Translations under genes and position numbers: made by a program
Notes under the pieces: model-generated
Seen by the model: only the letters and a program-made list of their open reading frames with translations
Told to the model about the DNA's origin: nothing
The model's database searches: none
Shown here: in pieces, positions 44,380 through 54,300 of the stretch
Layout: every line of letters begins with the position of its first letter
Position numbering within the stretch: position 1 is the first letter of the stretch
NCBI RefSeq assembly: GCF_014641455.1
Contig: NZ_BMHT01000004.1
Location: 278,025 to 342,024 of the forward strand
Source of the DNA: Hymenobacter cavernae
GTDB lineage: Bacteria > Bacteroidota > Bacteroidia > Cytophagales > Hymenobacteraceae
Reading direction: 5' to 3'
DNA length: 64,000 bases

Positions 44380-44859
44380 CTATTGAGCGGCCAGGATTTG
44401 TTGGGCGATGTCCGTGTGCTTGTCGTCGGCTTGCTTGGCTTCCTGCACCGAAGCTTTCAGCTCCTGCTCGGTTTGGGTAAAACCAGCCGAGGCCGCGTAA
44501 GAGGCCACCGTGCCGAACGAAGCAATCCAGTAGTGCAGCGCTAGCTGGCCGCTAGCAATAATACCTAGGTCGCGCGCGTCGTCGGTTTCGGCTTTGCCGC
44601 GAATCTCCTTGCTCACTTGGTAGTGAGCTTCCAGGATTTCGTTGTTTTGTTCGTCTACGCCACCCACTTCGGCAATGGCGCGTTCAATGCGTTTCGTCCA
44701 CTCTTTAGACGTTTCGTTTCCTTGTTGGAGGGCTTGCTTCAACGCAGGATGTTTGGCGTCGTTCTGGATTTCATCCGTAGCAGTAGCGGCTACTTTGCTA
44801 CCAGCTTGTTGGGCAGATAAGCCGTCTTTGATCAGTTGTTTTAGGGCTTCGGTGTTCAT
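44380..44859 (-). CDS. DUF892 ferritin-like (YciE/YciF-type) protein
   Basis: 159 aa, all-alpha. The four-helix ferritin-like pattern with repeated Glu/His is visible (AQQAGSKVAATATDEIQN, EILEAHYQVSKEIRG, GQLALHYWIASFGTVASYA). Members of this family are linked to stress responses; metal binding is possible but not shown. It stands alone, followed leftward by the hairpin at 44299-44344. No signal peptide, so cytoplasmic. Confidence 0.8.
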   Translation of the reverse strand: MNTEALKQLIKDGLSAQQAGSKVAATATDEIQNDAKHPALKQALQQGNETSKEWTKRIERAIAEVGGVDEQNNEILEAHYQVSKEIRGKAETDDARDLGIIASGQLALHYWIASFGTVASYAASAGFTQTEQELKASVQEAKQADDKHTDIAQQILAAQ

Positions 44860-45372
44860 GGAATGATACTATATAGTTCGAATGGCAGGAACATCCTGCA
44901 TGATCAGCTTAACGGATGCTGCGCACAGTGGTTTAGATTCTGATCAAGGCAATATGTTTTGCTGTCATGTGTTAGTTATCAATATTTTGCACATTTATTC
45001 TTGCCTGCTTCTAAGCTCGTTACCTACTCGGTAGAAGTACGAGTAGGAGATAATTACAATTTCATATTCTATGCGCTGCTTATAAGAATAATATAAATTA
45101 ATGCATCTGAGCACAAGGCTGATTATCAGTTATATATTGATTGTAGCTATAAAGGATTTGTGTAAAAATCTGGAGCTAGGTAGTCACTTCCAAAACCTCA
45201 TTTAGTGACACAATGCGGGAGAGTTGAAAACCGCGAACGTACACCTAGGTAGTAAGTCACCAGCGCCGTAAACCGCCAGAGGTCATACAGCAAGAGAGGG
45301 GAAAGAAGCCAAGATTTTGTAGGCAAACTGAGCTTCCGCATCGCCGCTCGCGAAGCGCTGATTTTCACCAAT
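44860..45372. other. AT-rich gene-free spacer
   Basis: About 510 bp clearly richer in A and T than the surroundings. No convincing gene, RNA or repeat apart from one ACCTAGGT octamer at 45243-45250. It borders the decayed efflux operon and may include further decayed sequence. Confidence 0.5.
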
Positions 45373-45625
45373 CTAGCCTGCGCCAGCGGCATCACCTTGC
45401 TCTTGCCCAGGCTTATTGGCACGCAGCAGAAATACCAGCGGGATGGCCAGCAAACAGGCAAACCCTAGTAGATAGAACGCATCGAGGTAAGACAGAACGC
45501 TGGCTTGCAACTGAACGGCGCCATATACGGTGGCTTGAGCTCGCTGTGGGGCATCTGCCAGGCTGCCACCCGCGGCGGCCTGGCTGGTAGCTAGGTCCTG
45601 AAGATTGGTCTCGTAGATCGGGTTG
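45373..45625 (-). pseudogene. C-terminal tail of a DHA2/EmrB-type drug exporter
   Basis: The minus frame reads NPIYETNLQDLATSQAAA, then VYGAVQLQASVLSYLDAF and the last helix YLLGFACLLAIPLVFLL, stopping at 45373. This is the final periplasmic loop and fourteenth helix of EmrB-like major facilitators; the preceding 400-plus residues are missing. A deletion fused it to unrelated sequence around 45630. Confidence 0.7.
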
Positions 45626-45810
45626 GAAAATCCCCGCCGTCCGCGTCTTTTGCTTGCTGCTCATTCGTCGTTGTTTTGCCCGAGTCTTCCACACCCATTT
45701 CGGCCAAGGTATTCTCCTCGAACCAGCAACGGATGTAGAAAGGCCTTCAATGCGAGTCTCGGCTACAATGGCGTACTGAAACTCGACGGGTCCGTCGGGG
45801 CGATGCACGA
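45626..45810 (-). pseudogene. Frameshifted gene fragment inside the decayed efflux locus
   Basis: Two consecutive minus-strand frames look coding: YLIVHRPDGPVEFQYAIV (near 45800) and, one base shifted, FYIRCWFEENTLAEMGVED (near 45720). Together they suggest one small domain broken by a frameshift near 45745. I do not recognise the family. It lies between the TolC fragment and the EmrB tail, where an HlyD/EmrA gene would be expected. Confidence 0.35.
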
Positions 45811-46772
45811 TCAGGTAAATGCGATGCTGGTCCAGGAGAGGCGCAGTGCCTCGGCAAGATCAAAATCGGCTCGGGCGGCGGCTACTTCCAGGCGACTGCG
45901 CTGAGCGCTGAGGTAGGCCAGGGCCACAAACGTTGCTACTTGCTCACGGGCTAGCTGCGCCGTGAGGTCGGCGACCTGCACGGCCGCTTTGCTGCTTTTA
46001 TATTCCCGCAGGGCAGCTATGTTCAAAATTGTTTGGGAGAAATTGAGCCGTGCATCGAAGGTGTTGAAGGGACCAATAAAAGAAGGAATGGCAGGAGCGC
46101 CCCCACCCATACCTCCACCCGCGGGTTCCCCGCCTCCGCTGGAGAAGCCCTGGGCAGCTAGGTTGACGGTGCGGTTCTGTTGGTAGGCAGTGCCGCTGAT
46201 GTTGGGTAGCAAAAATGAGCGAACCTGTTGTTGCAGCGCCCGGGCCTCCTCGGCTCGTTCGCTGGCGAGGAGCGTTGTCAGGTTATTATCCAGGCCAATG
46301 GCAATGGCTTCGGCTATGCTCAGGCTGGCAGGTGCAGTCGTCAGCACGCGGGCCGCACCGGTCTGCATGCCTGACAGACTACCGCCCGATGGGCTGCTTC
46401 CCAGCGGAGCACGGGGTGTAGTAGCGCCCCGCGGTTCGCCGGGCAGGCTAGTGCCCCTAGGTGCGGCAGGCGCTCCGCCCACCGCCGGCTGACCGGCGGC
46501 AGCGGGAATAGGTGCAGCAGGTGGCGGGGGCTGCGGCTGTTCACTGGTTTGTTGCATCTGCTGCCGCCGACGCTGCAATTCCTGTTGTTGCTGTTGGCCC
46601 GCAGGTGGCCCCCGAAGGTTTGCTGACTGCCGCTCTGCGCCGGGGTAGCCGGTGATGTACCGTTGGGTAGCCCCTGCGCTGCGGCCTGCATCGTTATCAG
46701 TAGTACAGCTAAGCCAAGGGTACCGGCTCGTTCAGCACAAGAAGCTCCTGTATATCTTTTTGCTATAGTCAC
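45811..46772 (-). pseudogene. Truncated, frameshifted TolC-type outer-membrane efflux gene
   Basis: A signal peptide (MTIAKRYTGASCAERAG ... MQAAAQ) starts at 46772. The frame is broken at a C5 run (46609-46613); adding one base would join it to the next frame, giving a continuous GGPPAGQQQQQELQRRR stretch. The second frame holds a Pro/Gly-rich linker and the first TolC repeat (SIAEAIAIGLDNNLTTLLA ... FVALAYLSAQRSRLEVAAA) and ends after EALRL, where the rest of the protein is missing. So it has both a frameshift and a 3' truncation. The homopolymer shift alone could be a sequencing error. Confidence 0.72.
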
Positions 46773-47152
46773 GTAGTCAATGTGTTACCTGGCATTGGTT
46801 TCTTCTGCATGGAACCGTGTGCCTGTTGACGTAGCTTCTGCATAAGCCGCGTTAATCAACGGCGCTTAAGATGTTATTGTTTTCGGAACGGTGCGGAGCA
46901 GGTAACAGCTTCCTTGTTCGTTAGATAATAGAGAAGCCAGGGGCCACTTTAGAAGGGCGATTCAGGTACGGCTAACGTTTGGTAGCCAACGCAGTCTTTG
47001 AATCGTGTCCTGTTCTCGTCTTGCTCAAAGCTCATTGCACTGTTTGGTCATGCAAGTGGTCATGGCAAAACAACATAATACAATTTAAAGCTCGGTAATG
47101 TTTTTAAAATAGCATTTAATTTAATTTTAATCCTATTTCATTAGTCGGGTAT
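46773..47152. other. Gene-free spacer between the decayed and intact export loci
   Basis: About 380 bp, very AT-rich towards 47080-47150. No gene or repeat that I can support. It ends in the promoter box of the export operon. Confidence 0.5.
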
Positions 47153-47160
47153 TACCTTTG
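47153..47160 (+). promoter_or_regulatory. -7 promoter box (TACCTTTG) of the export operon
   Basis: TACCTTTG fits TAnnTTTG exactly, after a long A/T-rich stretch. It lies 165 bp before the likely ATG at 47326, leaving a rather long leader. Confidence 0.45.
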
Positions 47161-47325
47161 CGACGTAAAAAGTTAGTGCTTTCAAATACCATCTCCATCC
47201 CAAAAAGCTAGCTCTTCTCTTCCCGCCAGCTGTTCTTGTTCTATAGTCCAGCTTATCGGCGCAGCTTTCTTAGTGTAGGCGCGTGGCATGCGCCGCATAC
47301 TGTCCCCGGCTCCCACTTTATTTGC

Positions 47326-48339
47326 ATGGCTTCTAAAAACGCACTCTTACCACCGCCTACTCCTTGGCAGCGCCTCACGCGCATGCTCGATACCGAACGC
47401 CGTTCCATCCGTTATATCATTTACTACGCCATCCTCTCGGGCCTCATCAGCCTTACGCTACCGCTCGGCACCCAAGCCGTGTTCAACCTGGTATCGACGG
47501 GGGCCGTGTTTGCGTCCACCTATATCCTGATTGGGGTTGTCGTGCTTGGGGTGCTGCTGGGTGGGTTTCTGCTCATTGGGCAAATGACGCTGGTAGAATC
47601 CATTGAGCAGCGCCTGTTTGCTAAAGCCGCCGTCGAGTTTGCCTACCGCTTGCCCCGCATTGAGCCAAAAGCCCTGGAGGGCGAAAACCCGCCCGAGCTG
47701 GTCAACCGCTTCTTCGATATCCTGACGGTACAAAAGGGCCTTACCAAGCTCCTGATTGACCTGACGTTCGCGGGCATTCAGGTAGTATTTGGCGTGATTG
47801 TGCTGTCGTTTTACCACCCTATTTTTATCGGGCTAGGTTTATTCACGCTCCTGATGCTGGTGTTTATTTACTGGCTAAACTACCAGCGGGCCCTGCGCAC
47901 GAGTCTGGAGGAATCGTCGTATAAGTACAAGACGGTTGATTGGCTGGAGAAAGTGGCCGGCGCTCTACCAGAATACCGCGACAATCCCGAGCAGCAACAC
48001 CGCGCCATGCAGCGCACCGATGAGCTTACGGCCGACTACCTGCACGCGCGCAACGACCACTTCCGGGTGCTGAAGCAATACTTCGGCTGGTCGGTGGCCC
48101 TGCGCACGGTGCTGACGGGCGGCCTGCTGATAGCCGGCACCTTGTTCGTGGTATCCCGCCAAATGACCCTAGGTCAGTTCGTGGCGGCCGAAGTGCTTAT
48201 CGTGCAGATTAGCAACTCCATCGAGAAGCTGGTAACTGGCGTGAGCACCATCTTCGACATCCTGACCGGCGTGGAAAAGCTTGCCGTGGTAACGGATTTA
48301 CCCCTCGACGAAAAAAAGACCTCCGAAGTACATGCTTAA
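47326..48339 (+). CDS. ABC exporter transmembrane domain without ATPase domain
   Basis: 337 aa from the ATG at 47326 (MASKNALLPPPT); the ORF is open further upstream to 47236. It has the six-helix fold of type I secretion/bacteriocin exporters: ERRSIRYIIYYAILSGLISLTLPLGTQ is the start of helix 1 in words ERRSIRYIIYYAI and LTLPLGTQAVF. The usual end of the transmembrane part (GQFVAAEVLIVQISNSIEKL) is present. The protein then stops: there is no Walker A, signature or Walker B sequence and no C39 peptidase. The stop overlaps the next start (48332), so this is not a simple truncation. Energy source must come from elsewhere, or the protein has another role. Confidence 0.82.
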   Translation: MASKNALLPPPTPWQRLTRMLDTERRSIRYIIYYAILSGLISLTLPLGTQAVFNLVSTGAVFASTYILIGVVVLGVLLGGFLLIGQMTLVESIEQRLFAKAAVEFAYRLPRIEPKALEGENPPELVNRFFDILTVQKGLTKLLIDLTFAGIQVVFGVIVLSFYHPIFIGLGLFTLLMLVFIYWLNYQRALRTSLEESSYKYKTVDWLEKVAGALPEYRDNPEQQHRAMQRTDELTADYLHARNDHFRVLKQYFGWSVALRTVLTGGLLIAGTLFVVSRQMTLGQFVAAEVLIVQISNSIEKLVTGVSTIFDILTGVEKLAVVTDLPLDEKKTSEVHA

Positions 48340-49714
48340 TCTATCGAATCAACGTGTAGACGCGGCTGTCTGGGATGAAGAGCTCAGTCGCTCGCAAAAA
48401 GAACTACTTGACCCGAAAGGCGGCCGGCGTATTGGCCGCGTCATGACGGTAGTGGGGGGCGTTTTCCTGATTATCTTGTTTTTGCCCTGGCGACAAACCA
48501 TTGAAGGCACCGGCACGCTCACCACGCTAAGCCCCCAAGATCGGCCCCAAACCGTGCAAAACGCCATTGCGGGTCGTATTGAGCACTGGGCCGTGCGCGA
48601 AGGCCAGTTAGTGGCGAAAGGCGATACAATCCTCACGATTTCCGAAATCAAGGACGAGTACTTCGACCCCAACTTGCCCCAACGTTTGCGCGAGCAGCTA
48701 GCCGCCAAACAGGGCAATGTGGCGGCCAACGCGGCCAAAATCAGCGCGACCGATCAGCAGCTGGCCGCCCTGCGCACTACGCTGGAGGTACAGCTATCGG
48801 CCGCGCGCAACCGCGTGACCCAGGCGCGCAACACCGTTTCGATCGACAGCGCAGACTTAGTGGCCGTGAACAATGCCTTCCAGATTGCCCGGGCCCGCCT
48901 GGCGCGCTACGAAGAAGGCTATAAAAACGGGTTGTTCTCGCTGACGGATATTGAGTCGCGGCGCTTGAAATTACAGGAAGACCTAGCTAAGGTGACGGCC
49001 CAACGCAATAAGTTGCTGAACTCGCGGCAGTCGCTCGCCAACGCTAGCATCGAGCTCGCTAACCTGCGGGCCAAGTACGAGCAAGACATTGCCAAAACCC
49101 AATCGGACCGCAGCTCGGCCGTGTCGAGCTTGTCGAGTTCGGAGGGTGAAGTCGCCTCGTTGCGCAATAAAATCAGCAACGTAGAGGTGCGCCGCGGTAT
49201 GTACGTCGTGCGGGCGCCGCAAGCAGGCTACGTGGTGCGCACGCTCAAAGCCGGTATCGGCGAGACGATTAAAGAGGGCGAGTCTATTGCAACCCTGCAA
49301 CCCGACGCCCCGGTACTCGCTGCCGAGCTGTACGTACGCGCCATGGATGTGCCTCTTATTCAGCGCGGGCGCACGGTGCGCTTGCAGTTTGATGGTTGGC
49401 CGGCAGTGCAGTTTTCGGGCTGGCCGTCGGTGGCTGTCGGCACATTTGGCGGCACCGTGACGGTCATTGACGTGGTCAGCACCACAAATGGCAAGTACCG
49501 GTTACTAGTGCGCCCCAAGCTTGACCGCGCCAATAACGACGGGGCGTGGCCGGCCCAGCTGCGCCTAGGTTCGGGCGTGTATGGTTGGGTCATTCTGGAT
49601 TCGGTGCCGGTGTGGTACGAAATCTGGCGGCAGCTCAATGGCTTCCCACCTAGCTTGCAAGCGGCTCCGCAGGAGGCTCCCATTAAAAACAAAGCCGAGG
49701 ACAAGAAATCATGA
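48332..49714 (+). CDS. HlyD-family membrane fusion/adaptor protein
   Basis: 460 aa. One transmembrane segment (about 37-53, VMTVVGGVFLIILFLPW), split lipoyl-like domain (QNAIAGRIEHWAVREGQLV, then YVVRAPQAGYVVRTLKAG), a long coiled-coil hairpin (about 115-285) and a beta-barrel domain. It bridges the inner-membrane component and the TolC channel. It overlaps the gene before it by 8 bp and the one after it by 4 bp (ATGA), so the three are translationally coupled. Confidence 0.9.
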   Translation: MLNLSNQRVDAAVWDEELSRSQKELLDPKGGRRIGRVMTVVGGVFLIILFLPWRQTIEGTGTLTTLSPQDRPQTVQNAIAGRIEHWAVREGQLVAKGDTILTISEIKDEYFDPNLPQRLREQLAAKQGNVAANAAKISATDQQLAALRTTLEVQLSAARNRVTQARNTVSIDSADLVAVNNAFQIARARLARYEEGYKNGLFSLTDIESRRLKLQEDLAKVTAQRNKLLNSRQSLANASIELANLRAKYEQDIAKTQSDRSSAVSSLSSSEGEVASLRNKISNVEVRRGMYVVRAPQAGYVVRTLKAGIGETIKEGESIATLQPDAPVLAAELYVRAMDVPLIQRGRTVRLQFDGWPAVQFSGWPSVAVGTFGGTVTVIDVVSTTNGKYRLLVRPKLDRANNDGAWPAQLRLGSGVYGWVILDSVPVWYEIWRQLNGFPPSLQAAPQEAPIKNKAEDKKS

Positions 49715-51261
49715 GAAGGCCCTTTTTAGCTGGGCGCCCTACTTCGCGTTGGCTGACGTTATTCAGCCTGTTGTCGCTGGCCTTTGGCGCCCAAGCGCAG
49801 CTAAAATCTCTCCCGGTACGCGCGCCGGGCACCGGCGCGCCGGCGCCGCTCCAAACGCACCAGCTCGCCGCCGACCGCTCTGCTACCGATACGGCACGCG
49901 TGTTCTCGCTGCAAGACCTGGCCGAATTAGTCTTTGCCAATCACCCCGTGGTAAAGCAGGCGGCCCTGCTCAGCGCCGACGCGCAGGCGCAGGTGCAACA
50001 AGCTCGCGGTGGCTTCGACCCTAAGCTAGGTTCGGGCTTCGACCGCAAGCTGTTCGGCGGGACCGACTACTATAACCTTTGGGGTAATGAGCTGAAGGTG
50101 CCGCTCTGGCCGGGCGGCATCGACCTGAAAGCCAGCTACGACCGCATGGTTGGCACCTACGTCAATCCTGAGCACCGCACGCCGCTCAATGGCTTGGCAG
50201 GTGTAGGAGTGTCGGTGCCCCTAGGCCAAGGGCTGCTGATCGACGCCCGGCGCAGCACCTTGCGCCAGGCGCGCATCATGATGACGGCCGCCGAGGCTGA
50301 TAAAGTAAAGCAGATCAACGAGGTGTGGCTGCAAGCGGCCAAGGATTACTGGAACTGGTACTACGCCTACCAGCAATCCGAACTGATTCGGGAGGGTGTC
50401 GAACTCGCCGATACGCGCTTTCGGGCTACCAGCCGGCGCGCCATCCTCGGCGACCAAGCACCCATCGACTCGGTGGAAGCTCGCATTACGGTGCAAGACC
50501 GCCTGGTGCAATCGGAGCAGCTCCAGGTAGAGCTGCAAAATGCTCGCTTGGTGCTCTCGAACCATTTGTGGAACAAGGACGCCCAACCGGTAGAGTTGCC
50601 GACCTACGCCGTTCCGCAGGTGCCCCGCCTCACCGCGGTCGACACGACACAGTTTGCGCAGCTGCAAGACCTAGCTTCCAACCGCCATCCTACGCTCATC
50701 AAGCTCGACGCCAAGATTCGGCAGCTCGGTATCGAGGAGCGCTACCAGCGGGAAATGCTCAAGCCCGTCATCAACGTGACGGGCAGCCTGCTCAGCCGCG
50801 GTGACTTCTACCGCCCCGAACTACCGGGGTACTACGACGTCGGTTGGAACAATTACAAGCTAGGGGTTGACTTTGCCTTCCCGCTGTTTCTGCGTAAAGA
50901 GCGCGGCAAGCTTCAGCAAACTCGCCTTAAAGTGCTGGATGCCACGCTGGAACAACAGCAAAGCCGTCGCACCATTGTCAACCAGGTTAAGGCCGTGTAC
51001 AACACACTGAAGGCCTACGAGCGGCAGCTCACGGTGCAGGCCCAAACCATTGCCAACCAACGCACTTTGCTGCAAGCGGAGCTGCAAAAATTTGAATTAG
51101 GCGAAAGCACCATTTTCCTCGTTAACAATCGCGAAACCAAGCTTATCGACTTGCGGCTAAAGCAGGAAAGCATGCGCGCCAGCTACGAAAAGACGCTGGC
51201 TGAACTCTACTATTATGCCGGCACCCGCACCCTAGGTGCCGAACCGGCTAATGAACCGTAA
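49711..51261 (+). CDS. TolC-family outer-membrane channel
   Basis: 516 aa with signal peptide ending in GAQAQ. Two OEP repeats are visible: SLQDLAELVFANHPVVKQAAL with QARGGFDPKLG, and NRHPTLIKLDAKIRQLGIEERYQ with a long helix ending in ESMRASYEKTLAELYYYAGT. It forms the outer-membrane exit duct for the export system encoded by the two preceding genes. The start overlaps the HlyD gene stop. Confidence 0.9.
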   Translation: MRRPFLAGRPTSRWLTLFSLLSLAFGAQAQLKSLPVRAPGTGAPAPLQTHQLAADRSATDTARVFSLQDLAELVFANHPVVKQAALLSADAQAQVQQARGGFDPKLGSGFDRKLFGGTDYYNLWGNELKVPLWPGGIDLKASYDRMVGTYVNPEHRTPLNGLAGVGVSVPLGQGLLIDARRSTLRQARIMMTAAEADKVKQINEVWLQAAKDYWNWYYAYQQSELIREGVELADTRFRATSRRAILGDQAPIDSVEARITVQDRLVQSEQLQVELQNARLVLSNHLWNKDAQPVELPTYAVPQVPRLTAVDTTQFAQLQDLASNRHPTLIKLDAKIRQLGIEERYQREMLKPVINVTGSLLSRGDFYRPELPGYYDVGWNNYKLGVDFAFPLFLRKERGKLQQTRLKVLDATLEQQQSRRTIVNQVKAVYNTLKAYERQLTVQAQTIANQRTLLQAELQKFELGESTIFLVNNRETKLIDLRLKQESMRASYEKTLAELYYYAGTRTLGAEPANEP

Positions 51262-51280
51262 GCGTTGCGGCAAGCCAGAG

Positions 51281-51320
51281 CAAGCGCGCCCGACCTAGGT
51301 ACCTAGGTCGGGCGCGCTTG
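51281..51320. terminator. Perfect 40-nt palindrome between convergent genes
   Basis: Positions 51281-51300 and 51301-51320 are exact inverted copies with no loop. Two ACCTAGGT octamers stand side by side at its centre (51293-51308). It lies between the TolC stop (51261) and the histidine-kinase stop (51360), so it probably ends both transcripts, although no T-run of note follows. Confidence 0.6.
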
Positions 51321-51359
51321 TTACCATGTCCGTTGGTCCGATACCCTGAGGTATCAGCG

Positions 51360-54300
51360 TTACGTGCGATAGTTCCTGTTCGTGGCTGAAGCGTAGGGCA
51401 GATGCACGGAAAAAGTCGTTCCTACGCCTAGCTCGCTCTGCACCTCAATGCGGCCGCCCACGTTTTCAACCATGCGTTTCACCATGTACAACCCGATACC
51501 CGAGCCTTCTACGTGGTTGTGCAGGCGCCGAAACATGGCGAAGAGCTCCGGGTAGCGGCTCTCCCTGATGCCTAGCCCATTATCCTGCACGTACAGCACG
51601 AACTCCTGGCTTTCCGGGGCAGGGTGGCAGTAGATGCGCACGCGCGGCGGTCGCTCGGGGTGATGATACTTGAGCGCGTTGCTGAGCAAGTTGTAGATAA
51701 CCGAGCGCAGGTTCTTGGGCGAGAACAGGACGCTGGGACAAGCGGCCACGTCTACTTCTACGTGCGCCCCGGTTTGCACGATGAGTGGCTGTAAGTCTTG
51801 GCGTACATCCTCGATAACGGGTTCCAGAAGCACCTCCGTAATAAGTGGGTCATACTCCTTTTGCAGCTTGGTAATATCGCTCAGGTGGTCGATGGTGCGC
51901 TGAAAACGAGCCACCGAATTTTGCATCATCTGTATCAAGGGTAGCAGCTGCTGCGCGAGTGGCTTATCGGCCGGTAGCTGATACTCCAACTCCTGGAGTA
52001 AGCCTTCGATGTTGGTGATGGGCGATTTCAGGTCGTGGGAAGCGGTGTAGATAAAGTTATCTAGGTCGACGTTGGTGCGCGTGAGCCGCTCGTTGGCGTG
52101 CTGAAGTTGTTGCTGCGAATGCCGGAGCGCCTCTTCCGCCCGCTTGGCTTCGGTGATGTCGAGCACAAACTTGACAGATTCGGTCTCGCTCAGGCGCTTG
52201 CCCGCCGACAGTCCCCACCAGGGCGAGCCGTCGGGGCGCAGGTACTGCTTCTCAGATGGGGTGCTCTCCCCGGTGGTGCGCAACTCCTGTAAGGCTTGGT
52301 GCGTGGCTTGGATGGATTCCGGCGCCGTTAATGCGTCCAAATACGCCTGACCCTGAGCTAACTCAGCACGGCTGTAGCCGCTTATGCGCTCGAAAGCGGC
52401 GTTAGTGTCGTGGATGCGACCTTCCAGGTCGAAGAAGAGCACCCCCACTGTGTCGATGGACAGGGCCTTTTGGAGCCGCTCTTCGCTGCGACTTACCGCT
52501 TCTTCCGCTTGCTTGCGGTCGTCTATGTCAACAGAAGAGCCGAACCACCGGATAATCTGCCCGCTTACCGGGTCGTAGAACGGCTCGGCGCGCACCAAAA
52601 ACCAGCGATACGTGCCATCGGCAGCCCGAATGCGGTGCTCGACCTGGAAAACGGTATTGGTGCGACGCGCTTCCTCAAAGGCCTGCATCGTATGGGCACT
52701 ATCCGCCGGATGCACAAACCCGCCCGCCACCGCGGCGGCGGTGCTCGGCTCATAAGGTACGCCTGTGTAGTTGCTCCACTGCTTATTGAAGAACTCCGTG
52801 CGGCCTTCCACATCCGTGATCCAAATAATCTGTGGCACGGCGTCGGCCATGATCCGGAACCGTTCCTCCGACTCGCGCAGAGCCGCTTCAGTGCGGGCGC
52901 GCATCACGGCAGCCCAGGTGCGCTCGGCCGTTTCCGCGAGTAAGGCTAGCTCGTCGTTGGCCCAAGTGTGGGCCGTCGGATAGTGCATAAAAAGCACAGC
53001 AATAAGCTTCTCATCCTTAAGCAGCGGCAGGTTGACCGTGGCCCCGAGCTGTAGGGCCGCGTGGGCTGCCTTTTCCTCGGCGGTGAGCGTCGGGTCGTGG
53101 GCAATGTCGGGGCGCACGACGGTTCGACCTGCTTTGAAGGCGCGCAGCAGCTCCTGCCCGTAGTCGTCGTAGTGGTAGCGGCCTTCGATGCTAGGTACGC
53201 CGTTAGTGTAGTTGCGCGTGACCACAATGTGCTCGTTGTCACCCTGATCCTCGGCGTAGCCCACGCGGCTGGCACTTAGGTACTCTCCCAGAGCACAGGC
53301 CGCCTGATACTGAATGTCGGCCGCGTCGGACAACGGGCGCAGCCGGTCGCTGAGCTGGAGCAGAAAGGCCTGCTGCTGCTCGCTTCGGCGCAGAGATTCT
53401 TCGGCCTGGCGCCGCTGAGAGATGTCGTTGAACAGGACGGCTACCTGGTGCTGACCCGGCTCCCCCACGCGGAAGGCGTACGCGTCGAACCAGCGCTGCA
53501 ATGGCTCGGCCCGCTGCTCGAAGCGCACTGGCTGGCCCGTCAGCGCCACCTGGCCGTAGATATCAAACCAGTGCTGCTCGAGCTCAGGCGCCATCTCCCC
53601 AATGGTGCGCCCGGTGGCATTCACCAGCCCGGTCTGCCGCTCAAAGGCAGGATTGACCTCCGCGAAGCGGTAGTCCACCGGCTGCTGCTGGTCGTTGAAG
53701 AGAACCTCGATCAGGCAGAAACCTGCGTCTATGGTCTCGAACAGCATGCGGTATTTGGTTTCGCTTATGTGCAGGGCAGCCTCGGCCCGGCGGCGCTCCG
53801 TTACGGATTGGGTGCGACCGGCTACGGCTGCCACCACCCCGTTGGCGTCGAGCAGGGGAACAAAGGTGTACTCGTACTCGCCCGTGGGGCTGGTTTGGGC
53901 TGTTGCTCCCGTTACTGGCTGCCGGGTGGTGGCTGCCTGCTGAATCTCTGCTTGCAGCTGAGCAGCCAGTGGCGTAGGATAATTGAGGTCGAAGAAGTTC
54001 TTGCCGATAGCCTGCTCCAGCGTCAGCCCCCATAAATCGAGCAGGGGCTGGTTTACGTAGCGAAAGCGCCCATCAAGGTCGAAGAGGTACACAAACTCTT
54101 GCAAGCTGCCCAGCACCGCGTCGGTGCGCTCCAGCTGCTGGCCGCGCTCGGCCGAGCGGCGGCCTGCCGGCTCCGAAACCCCAGGAGCTGCCTCTGGCAA
54201 TGCAGGCGCCTCGCTAAGGCTGAGCAGCAGCCCGCCGCCCACGCGCTGGCTTACTAGGTGCAAGCGCTGCTGGTGACCAGCGACGGAGCGAGTGAGCTCG

